A stretch of 31,415 nucleotides of DNA from an uncultured Collinsella sp. (lineage in GTDB: Bacteria; Actinomycetota; Coriobacteriia; Coriobacteriales; Coriobacteriaceae): contig CAUGNZ010000028.1 in assembly GCA_959601045.1 (NCBI GenBank), positions 1 to 31,415 on the forward strand, in the 5' to 3' direction. Positions 15,776 through 23,053 of the stretch are shown one piece after another. Every line of letters starts with the position of its first letter. The first letter of the stretch is position 1. Both the position numbers and the translations under genes were made by a program. The notes under the pieces are model-generated. The model did not search any database and was not told where the DNA came from. It saw nothing but the letters and a program-made list of their open reading frames with translations.

Positions 15776-17038
15776 ATGGCTAAGACGCTCATCCCGCTGG
15801 AGGACGCGCAGGCAATCGTCCTTTCGCAGGTGCGCAGGACCGAGCTCGTCGAGATCCCGATTTGGCAGGCGGCCGGTCTTCCCCTGGCTGAGGATGCCAC
15901 GGCCGATATCGATATCTCGCCGTTTGCCAACAGCGCCATGGATGGATATGCCGTGCGTGCCGACGACCTCGCCAAAGCGTCCTCCGATACGCCCGTGACG
16001 CTTTCCGTCGTGGGGCACGAGGCGGCGGGCCATGTGTTTGAGGGCGCGATTGGCGCGGGCGAGACCGTCCGTATCATGACGGGTGCACCGGTGCCCGAAG
16101 GTGCGGATGCCGTTGTGAAATACGAGATCGTCGAGGTGCTCGACGGCGACGGCAACGAGGGTTCACACGTGAGCTTCTCGGCACCGGCTAAGGTGGGGGA
16201 GAACGTTCGAGCTGCAGGCGAGGAGGCCCATGCCGGCGATGTTGTGATGCACGCTGGCGAGGTTGTGGCCCCGGCCGGCGCCGGTTTGCTGGCGAGCGCC
16301 GGTTACGCGAACGTTAGAGTGCACGCCGCCCCGCGTGTGGGCGTTATCTCGCTGGGCACGGAGCTGGTCGCGCCCGGCCAACTGCCGGCGCGTGGGCAGA
16401 TTCGCGATTCCAATTCCTCGGCGTTAATGGCCGAGGTGCTCGATGCTGGGGCCGACCCGGTGTTCTACGGCATTGCGCCCGACGACGAGCGGGCGATTGC
16501 CGAGCTTGTGCACCGCGCCGCGCAAGAGTGCGATTTTGTCAGTACGAGCGGTGGCGCCTCGGCTGGCGACTACGACTACGTGACGGCGCTGGTTCAGCGC
16601 GAGGGCGAGGTGCTGTTCGATCGCATTTCGTTGCGTCCCGGCAAAGCCATTACGTTTGGCCTGCTCGGCGGCAAGCCCTATCTGGGGCTTTCGGGCAACC
16701 CCGCGGCGGCATACGTGGGCTTTGAGATGCTCGCCCGCCCGGCGATTCGCAAGATGCGCGGCTTTGCCGAGGGTGCGCGTCCCGTGCAGCAGGCGGTTCT
16801 TACCCACGGCGTGAAGAAGCGACAGGACCGACGCTTCTATGATCGCGCCACGGTTGCGCGCGATGCGCAGACGGGTGAGCTTACGGTCACCGAGGCGCAC
16901 AGCCAGAACTCGGCGCTGCTCGGAACCATGCAGCGTGCGAACTGCCTGTTGCGCATCAACGAGGGTCCGTGCGATCTTGAGCCGGGCGACGTCGTGGATG
17001 TCGTCCGTGTCGATCTGCCCGAGGGCGCCGTGCTGTAG
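15776..17038 (+). CDS. moeA: molybdopterin molybdenumtransferase MoeA
   Basis: Inserts molybdenum into adenylylated molybdopterin to make the Mo cofactor. The 420-residue product has FANSAMDGYAVRADD (about 45-59), MTGAPVPEGADAVV (about 101-114), SLGTELVAPG, the MoCF/MogA-like domain with SGGASAGDYDY, and the LGLSGNPAAAYVGFE block near 305, followed by the C-terminal beta-barrel domain. ATG 15776 follows AAGAGG; an in-frame GTG at 15770 overlaps that site. A TATACT box at 15712-15717 is the likely -10. It is the first gene of a two-gene unit with the MogA/MoaB-type gene, 10 bases downstream. Confidence 0.96.
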   Translation: MAKTLIPLEDAQAIVLSQVRRTELVEIPIWQAAGLPLAEDATADIDISPFANSAMDGYAVRADDLAKASSDTPVTLSVVGHEAAGHVFEGAIGAGETVRIMTGAPVPEGADAVVKYEIVEVLDGDGNEGSHVSFSAPAKVGENVRAAGEEAHAGDVVMHAGEVVAPAGAGLLASAGYANVRVHAAPRVGVISLGTELVAPGQLPARGQIRDSNSSALMAEVLDAGADPVFYGIAPDDERAIAELVHRAAQECDFVSTSGGASAGDYDYVTALVQREGEVLFDRISLRPGKAITFGLLGGKPYLGLSGNPAAAYVGFEMLARPAIRKMRGFAEGARPVQQAVLTHGVKKRQDRRFYDRATVARDAQTGELTVTEAHSQNSALLGTMQRANCLLRINEGPCDLEPGDVVDVVRVDLPEGAVL

Positions 17039-17048
17039 GAGGAATGCT

Positions 17049-17528
17049 ATGGAGTTGAAGATTTCGATCGTGACGTGCTCGGATACGCGCGATCTTGCCC
17101 AGGACGAAGCAGGCGCTGCACTCGAGGAGCTCGTCGCGGCGCAGGGCTGGACGGTTGCCTCGCATACGGTGGTGCATGACGATGTTGACGAGATCGGTGC
17201 TGCCATTGTGGCTGCGGCCGACGATTGCCAGGCCAACGTGGTCATCACCTGCGGCGGCACGGGGCTTTCGATGCGCGACGTGACGCCCGAGGCGACGCGT
17301 GCCGTCTGCGACCGCGATGTGCCGGGTATTGCCGAGGCGATCCGTGCATACTCTATGACCAAGACGCGCCGTGCCATGCTTTCGCGCGCCGTGTGCATGC
17401 AGCGTGGGGCTGCGCTTGTCATCAACTTTCCGGGATCCACGAAGGCGGCTCGCGAAAGCTGGGAGGCCGTGAGCGACCAGCTGGAGCACGCGGCCCACAT
17501 GGCGGCGGGCGGTGGACACGCTCGCTAA
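17049..17528 (+). CDS. MogA/MoaB-family molybdopterin adenylyltransferase
   Basis: A 159-residue MoCF-domain protein that activates molybdopterin with AMP before MoeA adds molybdenum. The family motif CGGTGLSMRDVTPEAT lies at about 76-91 and INFPGSTKAARESWE near 125. The pairing with moeA (10-base gap, Shine-Dalgarno GGAGG overlapping the moeA stop region) supports the role. MoaB and MogA branches cannot be told apart by eye. A terminator closes the unit. Confidence 0.93.
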   Translation: MELKISIVTCSDTRDLAQDEAGAALEELVAAQGWTVASHTVVHDDVDEIGAAIVAAADDCQANVVITCGGTGLSMRDVTPEATRAVCDRDVPGIAEAIRAYSMTKTRRAMLSRAVCMQRGAALVINFPGSTKAARESWEAVSDQLEHAAHMAAGGGHAR

Positions 17529-17541
17529 ACTGCTTGCCTGT

Positions 17542-17575
17542 AGCGGAGTGACCTTATGGGTCGCTCCGCTTTTTT
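17542..17575 (+). terminator. intrinsic terminator of the moeA unit
   Basis: AGCGGAGTGACC (17542-17553) pairs with GGTCGCTCCGC (17559-17569; one G-T pair), then six T. This separates moeA-mogA from modABC. Confidence 0.92.
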
Positions 17576-17611
17576 AAGCGGCGACAACGCGAGCGTCTTG
17601 CGGCTATCGGT

Positions 17612-17641
17612 ATAAGAAATTATCAAACGATAATTTCTTAT
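17612..17641 (+). promoter_or_regulatory. perfect 13-bp palindrome upstream of modA (candidate operator)
   Basis: ATAAGAAATTATC (17612-17624) and GATAATTTCTTAT (17629-17641) are exact inverted repeats around AAAC. The site is AT-rich, 24 bases upstream of a TATAAT box, and thus in the -35 region of modA, the place for a repressor. By context a molybdate-responsive regulator is the natural guess, but the sequence does not obviously match the E. coli ModE site. The inner TTATC...GATAA recurs in the promoter of the double-cubane operon at 21267-21282. Confidence 0.8.
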
Positions 17642-17670
17642 CACAAGCATTATTCGCGCTAAAGTATAAT
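17642..17670 (+). promoter_or_regulatory. modA promoter (-10 TATAAT)
   Basis: A consensus -10 TATAAT lies at 17665-17670. At the expected -35 position (17642-17647) the sequence CACAAG is poor, which suggests activator dependence or a -35 formed partly within the palindrome ending at 17641. The start site would be near 17677, leaving a leader of about 54 bases. Confidence 0.6.
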
Positions 17671-17730
17671 TCAATTACAGGATAAAGCCCGCGGCGGGGT
17701 GCCCGGGCGTAGCGCTCGAAAGGGTTGAAC

Positions 17731-18603
17731 ATGTTCGATATGGTTTCTCGCCGCGGATTCGTCTCGCTTTCTGCTGTCGCCGCTGCCGGCCTTGGCCTTG
17801 CTGGCTGCTCGGGCAACAAGACGTCTGAGCCGGCCGGCTCCGATGCGGGTTCTGCCAAGACTTCTTTCAAGAAGGCTGTCGAGCTGCAGGTATTTGCCGC
17901 CAACTCGCTCGAGAAAGCTCTGCCCGAGGTTCAGAAGCTCTACACCGATCAGACCGGTACCACCTTTGCCGACACGCAGTTTAAGGCGTCCGGCGACCTT
18001 GTCGAGCAGATGCGCGCCGGCGCTGCGGTGGACGTGCTCATCACGGCCTCTAAGGGCACTATGGATGATGCCGAGGCCGCCGAGCTCGTCGATGCCGACA
18101 CGCGCGAGGACATGTTCGTCAACGACCTCGTGATTATTCGTGCCGAGGGCTCCGACACCAAGGTCGAGGCTATCGCCGACGTCGCGAGCCTGGACGGCAA
18201 AATCGCCATCGGCGACGCCAAGACCGTTCCCGCCGGCAAGTATGCCAACCAGGCGCTGGCTTCTGTTGGGCTCTACACCGGTACCGAGGGCGACGACGGT
18301 GAGTATGCACCCGAGCTCGCCGACAAGGTGGCTTTGGCCGACAAGGTCGGCACCGCCGCAGCTTACGTCTCTACGGGCGACTGCGTGGCCGGCTTTGTCT
18401 ACAGCTCCGACATCTTCCGCTACGACGGCATCGAGGAGGCCTTCGTGTGCCCCGAGGATTCGCACAAGCCCATCGTGTATCCGGGTGCCGTTGCCGAGAG
18501 CTCCGAGCACGCCGACGAGGCCAAGGCGTTCATCGACTTCTGTCTGACCAACAAGAAGGCGCAGAAGATTTGGGCTAAGTACGGATTTGAGCTTTCCGCG
18601 TAG
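17731..18603 (+). CDS. modA: molybdate ABC transporter substrate-binding lipoprotein
   Basis: The 290-residue protein begins MFDMVSRRGFVSLSAVAA and has a lipobox LAGC with the lipidated cysteine at residue 26. The SRRGF pair also fits a Tat-type signal, so folded export followed by lipid anchoring is likely. The mature part is a ModA/type II binding protein: ELQVFAANSLEKALPEV, FADTQFKASGDLVEQM and AAVDVLITASKGTMDDA are typical of molybdate/tungstate binders, where ASGDL ligates the oxyanion. ATG 17731 follows GAAAGG by 7 bases. It is the first gene of modABC; 68 bases separate it from modB. Confidence 0.93.
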   Translation: MFDMVSRRGFVSLSAVAAAGLGLAGCSGNKTSEPAGSDAGSAKTSFKKAVELQVFAANSLEKALPEVQKLYTDQTGTTFADTQFKASGDLVEQMRAGAAVDVLITASKGTMDDAEAAELVDADTREDMFVNDLVIIRAEGSDTKVEAIADVASLDGKIAIGDAKTVPAGKYANQALASVGLYTGTEGDDGEYAPELADKVALADKVGTAAAYVSTGDCVAGFVYSSDIFRYDGIEEAFVCPEDSHKPIVYPGAVAESSEHADEAKAFIDFCLTNKKAQKIWAKYGFELSA

Positions 18604-18671
18604 TGCGGCCTGGCGCGATAATTCCATCGTTTTGTGTTTAACTCCGTCCTTGTATTCTCTTGGAGCTTTTC

Positions 18672-20114
18672 GTGCTTAATAGATTCCGCATGCTTGTCGC
18701 CTGTGCTTTGACCTTCGCGCTTTGCTGGGTGCCAGGATTTGCGTTTGCTGGGGAAGCTGAGGACGGGGCTCAGGTTGCTGCGACCGCTCATGGGCTTTCC
18801 TATGGGATCGAGGGTTTTGAGCGGTTGGCCAGGGGGACCGCTCGTGCCATGGAGGGCCAGCCTGAGGGCTACCGGTTTCCCGTTGACGAGGACGTGGACC
18901 TTGTAGTGGCGCCTGCTGCCGATCGCGTTGTGGTGTGGGTATCGCCCAAGGCGGTCGAGAAGTATGGATTGGATCCGCAGGACAACGAGTGCGCATCGGG
19001 TCTCAAGGCTCTCGTCTGTGAGCTCGACAGCGCAAACTGCATGGGAGGCGCACGGCTGGAAGACATGGAACTTCCTTGGTATGCCACGACGGAAGCGGCG
19101 TTTAATGTCGGTGGGTATACCTATGCCTTTGATGAGCGCGGTGCGAATGGGGACCGCTATGTGGTCATCGCATCAGCCTCGGGTGATGCCAAGGGCGGCG
19201 CGCGTTGGCTTGATAGCGCTCAAATCGTGGTAGCATCATCTGTTATGATGCAAGATGAACAGGAGCCCTTGGCGTCCCTTGTCGCCTTTTTGACCGGCAT
19301 CGACTATCGCCCGCTTTGGGTGTCTATCAAAACGAGTGGCCTTGCCCTGGTGATTGCCTTTGCGCTGGGCCTGTTTGCCGCATGGAAGACTATGGGCACG
19401 ACGAGCCGCGTGAAGGGCCTGCTCGACTCGGCCTTTACCATCCCCATGGTGCTGCCTCCCACGGTGTGCGGCTTTCTGCTCCTCATGCTGTTTGGCCGCT
19501 CGACCGGGGTTGGCCAGTGGCTTATCGCGCACGGCATCTCGATCGTCTTTACCTGGCCAGCGGCGGTGATATCTGCCGTGGTGGTGTCGTTTCCCCTGGT
19601 CTACCGTACGGCGCTCGGCGCCTTTGAGAGCCTGGACACGCAGATGCTCGACGCCGCGCGAACCCTGGGGTGGTCCGAGCGCCGTATCTTTGCCAAGCTT
19701 ATGATGCCACTCGGCTGGCCCTCGATCGCCGCCGGTACGGTGCTCGCCTTTGCCCGTGCGATGGGTGAGTTCGGTTGCACCCTCTTCTTTGCGGGTAACT
19801 ATGCCGGTATTACGCAGACCATCCCCATCGCTATCTACTTTGAGTGGATGGGTGGCAACATCTCAGTTGCCCTCTTTTGGGTTGTCGTCGTGATTGCGTT
19901 TAGTTTCCTGGTCATCCTGTTTATCAACATGTACACCGCGCATTCGCAAAAGTATCGCGAGCGGGGCCTTTCCCGTGCGGAGCGCAAGCGGGCCAAAGAA
20001 CTCGCCGATACGGCCGATTCGCTCGACCCGGTGGGCGGCGATGCCCTGCGTATCGATCGCGAGGCGCTGGCCGAGCTCATGCGCGATGATGCCACTCTGC
20101 AGGGAGGTCGATAG
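18672..20114 (+). CDS. modB: molybdate ABC transporter permease with an extra exported N-terminal domain
   Basis: At 480 residues this is about twice the size of a standard ModB (about 225). Residues 1-26 form a cleavable-looking signal (VPGFAFA then GEAEDG). Residues 27 to about 200 form a hydrophilic domain I do not recognise, rich in acidic residues and with two cysteines around CELDSANC. Residues about 200-430 are a complete ModB permease, with FTIPMVLPPTVCGFLLL and the EAA loop ARTLGWSERRIFAKLMMPLG near 327-346. A 50-residue charged cytoplasmic tail follows. GTG 18672 is chosen because TTGGAG precedes it by 6 bases; TTG 18660 is an alternative. It is 3 bases from modC. The N-terminal part could bind substrate or partner with ModA; that is conjecture. 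Confidence 0.9.
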   Translation: MLNRFRMLVACALTFALCWVPGFAFAGEAEDGAQVAATAHGLSYGIEGFERLARGTARAMEGQPEGYRFPVDEDVDLVVAPAADRVVVWVSPKAVEKYGLDPQDNECASGLKALVCELDSANCMGGARLEDMELPWYATTEAAFNVGGYTYAFDERGANGDRYVVIASASGDAKGGARWLDSAQIVVASSVMMQDEQEPLASLVAFLTGIDYRPLWVSIKTSGLALVIAFALGLFAAWKTMGTTSRVKGLLDSAFTIPMVLPPTVCGFLLLMLFGRSTGVGQWLIAHGISIVFTWPAAVISAVVVSFPLVYRTALGAFESLDTQMLDAARTLGWSERRIFAKLMMPLGWPSIAAGTVLAFARAMGEFGCTLFFAGNYAGITQTIPIAIYFEWMGGNISVALFWVVVVIAFSFLVILFINMYTAHSQKYRERGLSRAERKRAKELADTADSLDPVGGDALRIDREALAELMRDDATLQGGR

Positions 20115-20117
20115 GCC

Positions 20118-21188
20118 ATGTCGATCGTTCTGGATATCAAAAAGCGCTATCCCGGGTTTACGCTCGATATGCAGCTTGAGGCTGGAGAGGAGCGCGTGGC
20201 GCTGCTGGGCGCCTCGGGGTGCGGCAAGAGCTGTACGCTACGCTGCATTGCCGGTGTGGAGACGCCCGACGAGGGCAAGATCGTCGTCAACGGCGTGACC
20301 TTTTTTGATTCGGCGGCGGGCATCAACCTATCGCCCCAGGAGCGTAAATGCGCCCTGCTGTTCCAAAACTATCAGCTGTTTCCCAATATGACGGTGGCCG
20401 ATAACGTGTGCGCCGGCGTACAGGATGCGGGTGACGTCGCTGCACGCAAAAAGCTCGCCGAGCGCTATCTGGGCATTTTTGGTCTGGCCGATTTTGCCGA
20501 CCGCTATCCCGCACGCCTCTCGGGTGGTCAGCAGCAGCGCGTGGCGCTTGCGCGCATGGTGGCGGCACACCCGGGCATTTTTATGTTCGACGAGCCCATG
20601 AGCGCGCTCGATGCCTACCTTAAGAGCGCGCTCGAGCAGAACATGCTCGACCTGTTCGACGTGTGCAACCGCACCGTGCTCTACGTGAGCCACGATATCG
20701 ACGAAGCGTGTCGCCTGTGCCAGCGCATTTGCGTGATGCATAACGGGCATGTGGAGGAGATCGGCTCCGTCGAAGATGTGGTCCGCCGGCCGCAAACCTT
20801 GGCCGCGCTGCGCTTGACGGGCTGCAAGAACACAAGCCGGGCGTGCAAGATCGGCGACGAAGAAGTTGAGGCTCTCGACTGGGGCATGACCTTTAACGTG
20901 GGACACGAGGTTCCCAATGACGTGGCGTACCTGGGCATTCGCGCAAGCTACTTCCATGTTGACAATCGCGCTGAGCGGGGCCGCAACAGCTATGACTTGC
21001 ATGTGGCCCGTGTGAGTGATTCGCGCTTTGAGCGGCTGGTGTTGCTGAACGTGCCGCGCGTTGATGCGCCCACGCGTCTGCAGTGGAAGGTCAACAAGGT
21101 GAGCGTGCCTGTAGAGGAGTTGCCACAGGCGGGGGAGACCTTGCGCATGCATTTTGATGCGAGCAGGATTCATTTGGTTTGTCGATAG
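20118..21188 (+). CDS. modC: molybdate ABC transporter ATP-binding protein
   Basis: A 356-residue ATPase that powers the ModB permease. Walker A GASGCGKS (about 31-38), Q-loop FQNYQLFP, signature LSGGQQQRVALARM, Walker B IFMFDEP, D-loop SALD and H-loop SHD are intact. The C-terminal part from about 240 resembles a degenerate TOBE/regulatory domain (YLGIRASYFHVD), as in ModC-type ATPases that sense oxyanion. Its start codon lies 3 bases after the modB stop with GGAGG inside the end of modB, so translation is probably coupled. A terminator follows at 21200. Confidence 0.93.
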   Translation: MSIVLDIKKRYPGFTLDMQLEAGEERVALLGASGCGKSCTLRCIAGVETPDEGKIVVNGVTFFDSAAGINLSPQERKCALLFQNYQLFPNMTVADNVCAGVQDAGDVAARKKLAERYLGIFGLADFADRYPARLSGGQQQRVALARMVAAHPGIFMFDEPMSALDAYLKSALEQNMLDLFDVCNRTVLYVSHDIDEACRLCQRICVMHNGHVEEIGSVEDVVRRPQTLAALRLTGCKNTSRACKIGDEEVEALDWGMTFNVGHEVPNDVAYLGIRASYFHVDNRAERGRNSYDLHVARVSDSRFERLVLLNVPRVDAPTRLQWKVNKVSVPVEELPQAGETLRMHFDASRIHLVCR

Positions 21189-21199
21189 CGCCGGGTAAT

Positions 21200-21236
21200 G
21201 CCGTCGGGGGATATAAGCCTCGGCGGCTTTGTTTTT
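21200..21236 (+). terminator. intrinsic terminator of modABC
   Basis: A 10-bp stem (21200-21209 with 21218-21227, two G-T pairs) followed by TTTGTTTTT. It separates mod from the double-cubane operon. Confidence 0.8.
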
Positions 21237-21255
21237 GCCGTTCACCGAATGAGGG

Positions 21256-21283
21256 ATGACAAACTCTTATCAATCAAGATAAT
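21256..21283 (+). promoter_or_regulatory. candidate promoter with TTATC/GATAA palindrome for the double-cubane operon
   Basis: ATGACA (21256-21261) and GATAAT (21278-21283) each match sigma-70 consensus at 5 of 6 positions with a 16-base spacer. The palindrome TTATC-AATCAA-GATAA (21267-21282) fills the spacer and overlaps the -10, an ideal repressor position, and shares its half-sites with the modA palindrome. Transcription would start near 21290, giving a leader of about 330 bases. Confidence 0.5.
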
Positions 21284-21619
21284 AATTTATTGAATGTCGG
21301 AACACGACGCTGTCGTACGAATGTCAACGGTGTTCGCATGGTAGATGACCGTTGATATAGTTGACCTCAACTTGTAAAGGAGGGCGCGCACATGCCGCAG
21401 ACGACATACATTCGCCGCGTTGCCGCGCGCGCCCTATATATGGCTCGGAGCCGCATATGAGCAGGTATGTTCACGGCTCCGGGAGAGACGACGCACAGCT
21501 AAATAACCGAACGCAAGGCAGGTTCCCCAAAATTCCGGGTTTAGGCGCGGCTGGGTTTTCGCCACCCACCGTGCAGCAATACCGTAGCTATTCATATTTG
21601 GTTCGAGAGGGGAACCGTC
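21284..21619 (+). other. long structured leader of the double-cubane operon
   Basis: No large gene is present, but three stem-loops can be drawn: 21321-21331 with 21348-21358 (11 bp, one G-T), 21444-21453 with 21474-21483 (10 bp, one G-T, 20-nt loop), and 21545-21550/21552-21555 with 21565-21568/21569-21574 (10 bp with one bulge). A short open frame with a good Shine-Dalgarno lies between the first and second. No stem is followed by a T-run, so control of translation or RNA stability is more likely than simple termination. I do not recognise a known riboswitch class. Confidence 0.5.
21392..21460 (+). CDS. possible leader peptide (22 codons)
   Basis: ATG 21392 follows AAAGGAGG (21376-21383) by 8 bases, one of the best ribosome-binding sites in the region, yet the frame stops at TGA 21458-21460 after 22 codons. 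The peptide is basic (RRVAARAL, ARSRI). Its last codons and stop lie in the stem and loop of the 21444-21483 hairpin, so translation would melt that structure. A regulatory leader peptide is an inference from this arrangement; no homolog is known to me. Confidence 0.3.
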   Translation: MPQTTYIRRVAARALYMARSRI

Positions 21620-22903
21620 ATGGCTGAAGAATTTGATTTCCATCCGATGTGGCAGAGCCTGGGCATGAATCTTGCCGACCACGACATGCTGCTGGGCGCC
21701 GTGGGCCAGATGTATGGCGATATGTTCTTGACGCAGAACAACCGCCCCAAGTCCACGTCCTATCTGGACTTTGTGGCCACCAACATCCATAGCGGCCGCA
21801 TTAAGGAGATGCTCGACAAGAAGGAGGCCGGCGAGGCCACCAAGATCGTGGGCTCGTTCTGCGTGTACGTGCCCGAGGAGATTGTGCTCGCCTGCGACGG
21901 TATTCCCGTGGGCCTGTGCTCGGGTGCCGATTGGGCAACGGACAAGGTCGAGGAGCACTTGCCGCGCAACGCTTGTCCGCTTATCAAGAGCTTTGCCGGC
22001 TTTAAGCTGGGCGAGGTCTGCCCCTACATTGAGTCGAGTGACTTGGTGGTAGGCGAGAACACCTGCGATGGCAAGAAGAAGGCCTACGAGTTTTTTGCCA
22101 CGCAAAAGAACATGTACGTCATGGATATTCCCAATGTACACGACGAGTCGACGCTCGTGACCTGGAAGGCCGAGGTCAAGAAGCTCGCCGCCAAGATCGA
22201 GGAAGAGTGCGGCGTCACGATTACGCCTGAGCGTCTGAAGGCCGCCATCCACGCCGTCAATGAGAAGCGTCGCGCCCTGCAGCGCCTCGCTGCCACGCGC
22301 GCTGCCGACCCTGCGCCCATCAGCGGTCTTGACAGCCTGCTGACCGTTCAGGCCGCCTTTATGGACGACACGCCACGTCTGACCGGAGCCATTAACGATA
22401 TGGCGGCTGAGTGCGAGCAGCGTGTCGAGGCCGGCGAGGGCGTGGCGCCCAAGGGGACCAAGCGCATTCTGTACACCGGCACGCCCATGGCCGTGCCCAA
22501 CTGGAAGTTGTTCAACCTCATCGAGAAGGCCGGCGGCGTTGTGGTGGGCGAGGAGTCCTGCACAGGTTCGCGCTATTACAAGGACCTGGTCGATGAGTCC
22601 GGTGAGACGGTTGACGAGATGCTCGATGCTATCGCCGAGCGCTACTTTAAGATCAACTGCGCCGTCTTTACGCCCAACGACCAGCGTATGAAGGACATTG
22701 TCCAGATGGCCAAGGACCTGCATGCCGACGGCATCGTCGACGTGGCTCTGCAGTTCTGCACGCTCTACGAGATGGAGTCGTTTGCCGTGGAGAAGGCTGC
22801 CGAGGAGGCAGGCATTCCGTTTATGCACATCACGACCGACTACGCCGGTGAGGACGCCGGCCAACTGCAAACCAGGATTGAGGCTTTCTTGGAAACCATT
22901 TAG
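21620..22903 (+). CDS. 2-hydroxyacyl-CoA dehydratase/double-cubane cluster protein family, paralog 1
   Basis: A 427-residue Fe-S protein of the HgdB/BcrB/double-cubane cluster family. Cysteines probably serving cluster ligation or placed around the active site include Cys81 (GSFCVYVPEE), Cys100, Cys119 (NACPLIKS), Cys134, Cys149 (ENTCDGKKKAYE), Cys314 (ESCTGSRYY), Cys347 and Cys380 (QFCTLYEMES); all eight are matched in the second paralog. Such proteins accept low-potential electrons from an ATP-dependent activase, encoded three genes on. Known relatives dehydrate 2-hydroxyacyl-CoA or reduce small molecules; which reaction applies here is not decidable from sequence. ATG 21620 follows AGAGGGG. 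The gene ends 16 bases before structured repeat A. Confidence 0.88.
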   Translation: MAEEFDFHPMWQSLGMNLADHDMLLGAVGQMYGDMFLTQNNRPKSTSYLDFVATNIHSGRIKEMLDKKEAGEATKIVGSFCVYVPEEIVLACDGIPVGLCSGADWATDKVEEHLPRNACPLIKSFAGFKLGEVCPYIESSDLVVGENTCDGKKKAYEFFATQKNMYVMDIPNVHDESTLVTWKAEVKKLAAKIEEECGVTITPERLKAAIHAVNEKRRALQRLAATRAADPAPISGLDSLLTVQAAFMDDTPRLTGAINDMAAECEQRVEAGEGVAPKGTKRILYTGTPMAVPNWKLFNLIEKAGGVVVGEESCTGSRYYKDLVDESGETVDEMLDAIAERYFKINCAVFTPNDQRMKDIVQMAKDLHADGIVDVALQFCTLYEMESFAVEKAAEEAGIPFMHITTDYAGEDAGQLQTRIEAFLETI

Positions 22904-22918
22904 GACTATCCGTCCCGG

Positions 22919-23020
22919 CGGCTTCCCTAGGCACCCGATCATACCGTTCAAACCGTCGCTTGCGTGCCAAAGTACGCGACGCGCCTCTTTCACGGCAACC
23001 TCGGGCACCTGGGAAAGCCG
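22919..23020 (+). repeat. structured repeat A (long hairpin, copy 1)
   Basis: A 102-nt imperfect hairpin after paralog 1. Stems: 22919-22931 with 23008-23020 (12 of 13 paired), conserved CA/CA internal loop, 22934-22937 with 23002-23005, 22944-22947 with 22992-22995, and apical GCGTGC-CAAA-GTACGC (22962-22977). Positions 22929-23016 align without gaps to 24225-24312 (copy B). There is no T-run after it, and the Shine-Dalgarno of paralog 2 lies just downstream. Confidence 0.85.
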
Positions 23021-23053
23021 TTTCCTTGGTTGGTTAAAAGGTTTAGGAGTTAT

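Noticed and set aside
21458..21460. Reading TGA 21458 of the leader peptide as selenocysteine
   Set aside because: The extension past the TGA is only 14 codons, the hairpin encloses the TGA and does not lie downstream as in bacterial SECIS elements, and no selenoprotein family is matched.
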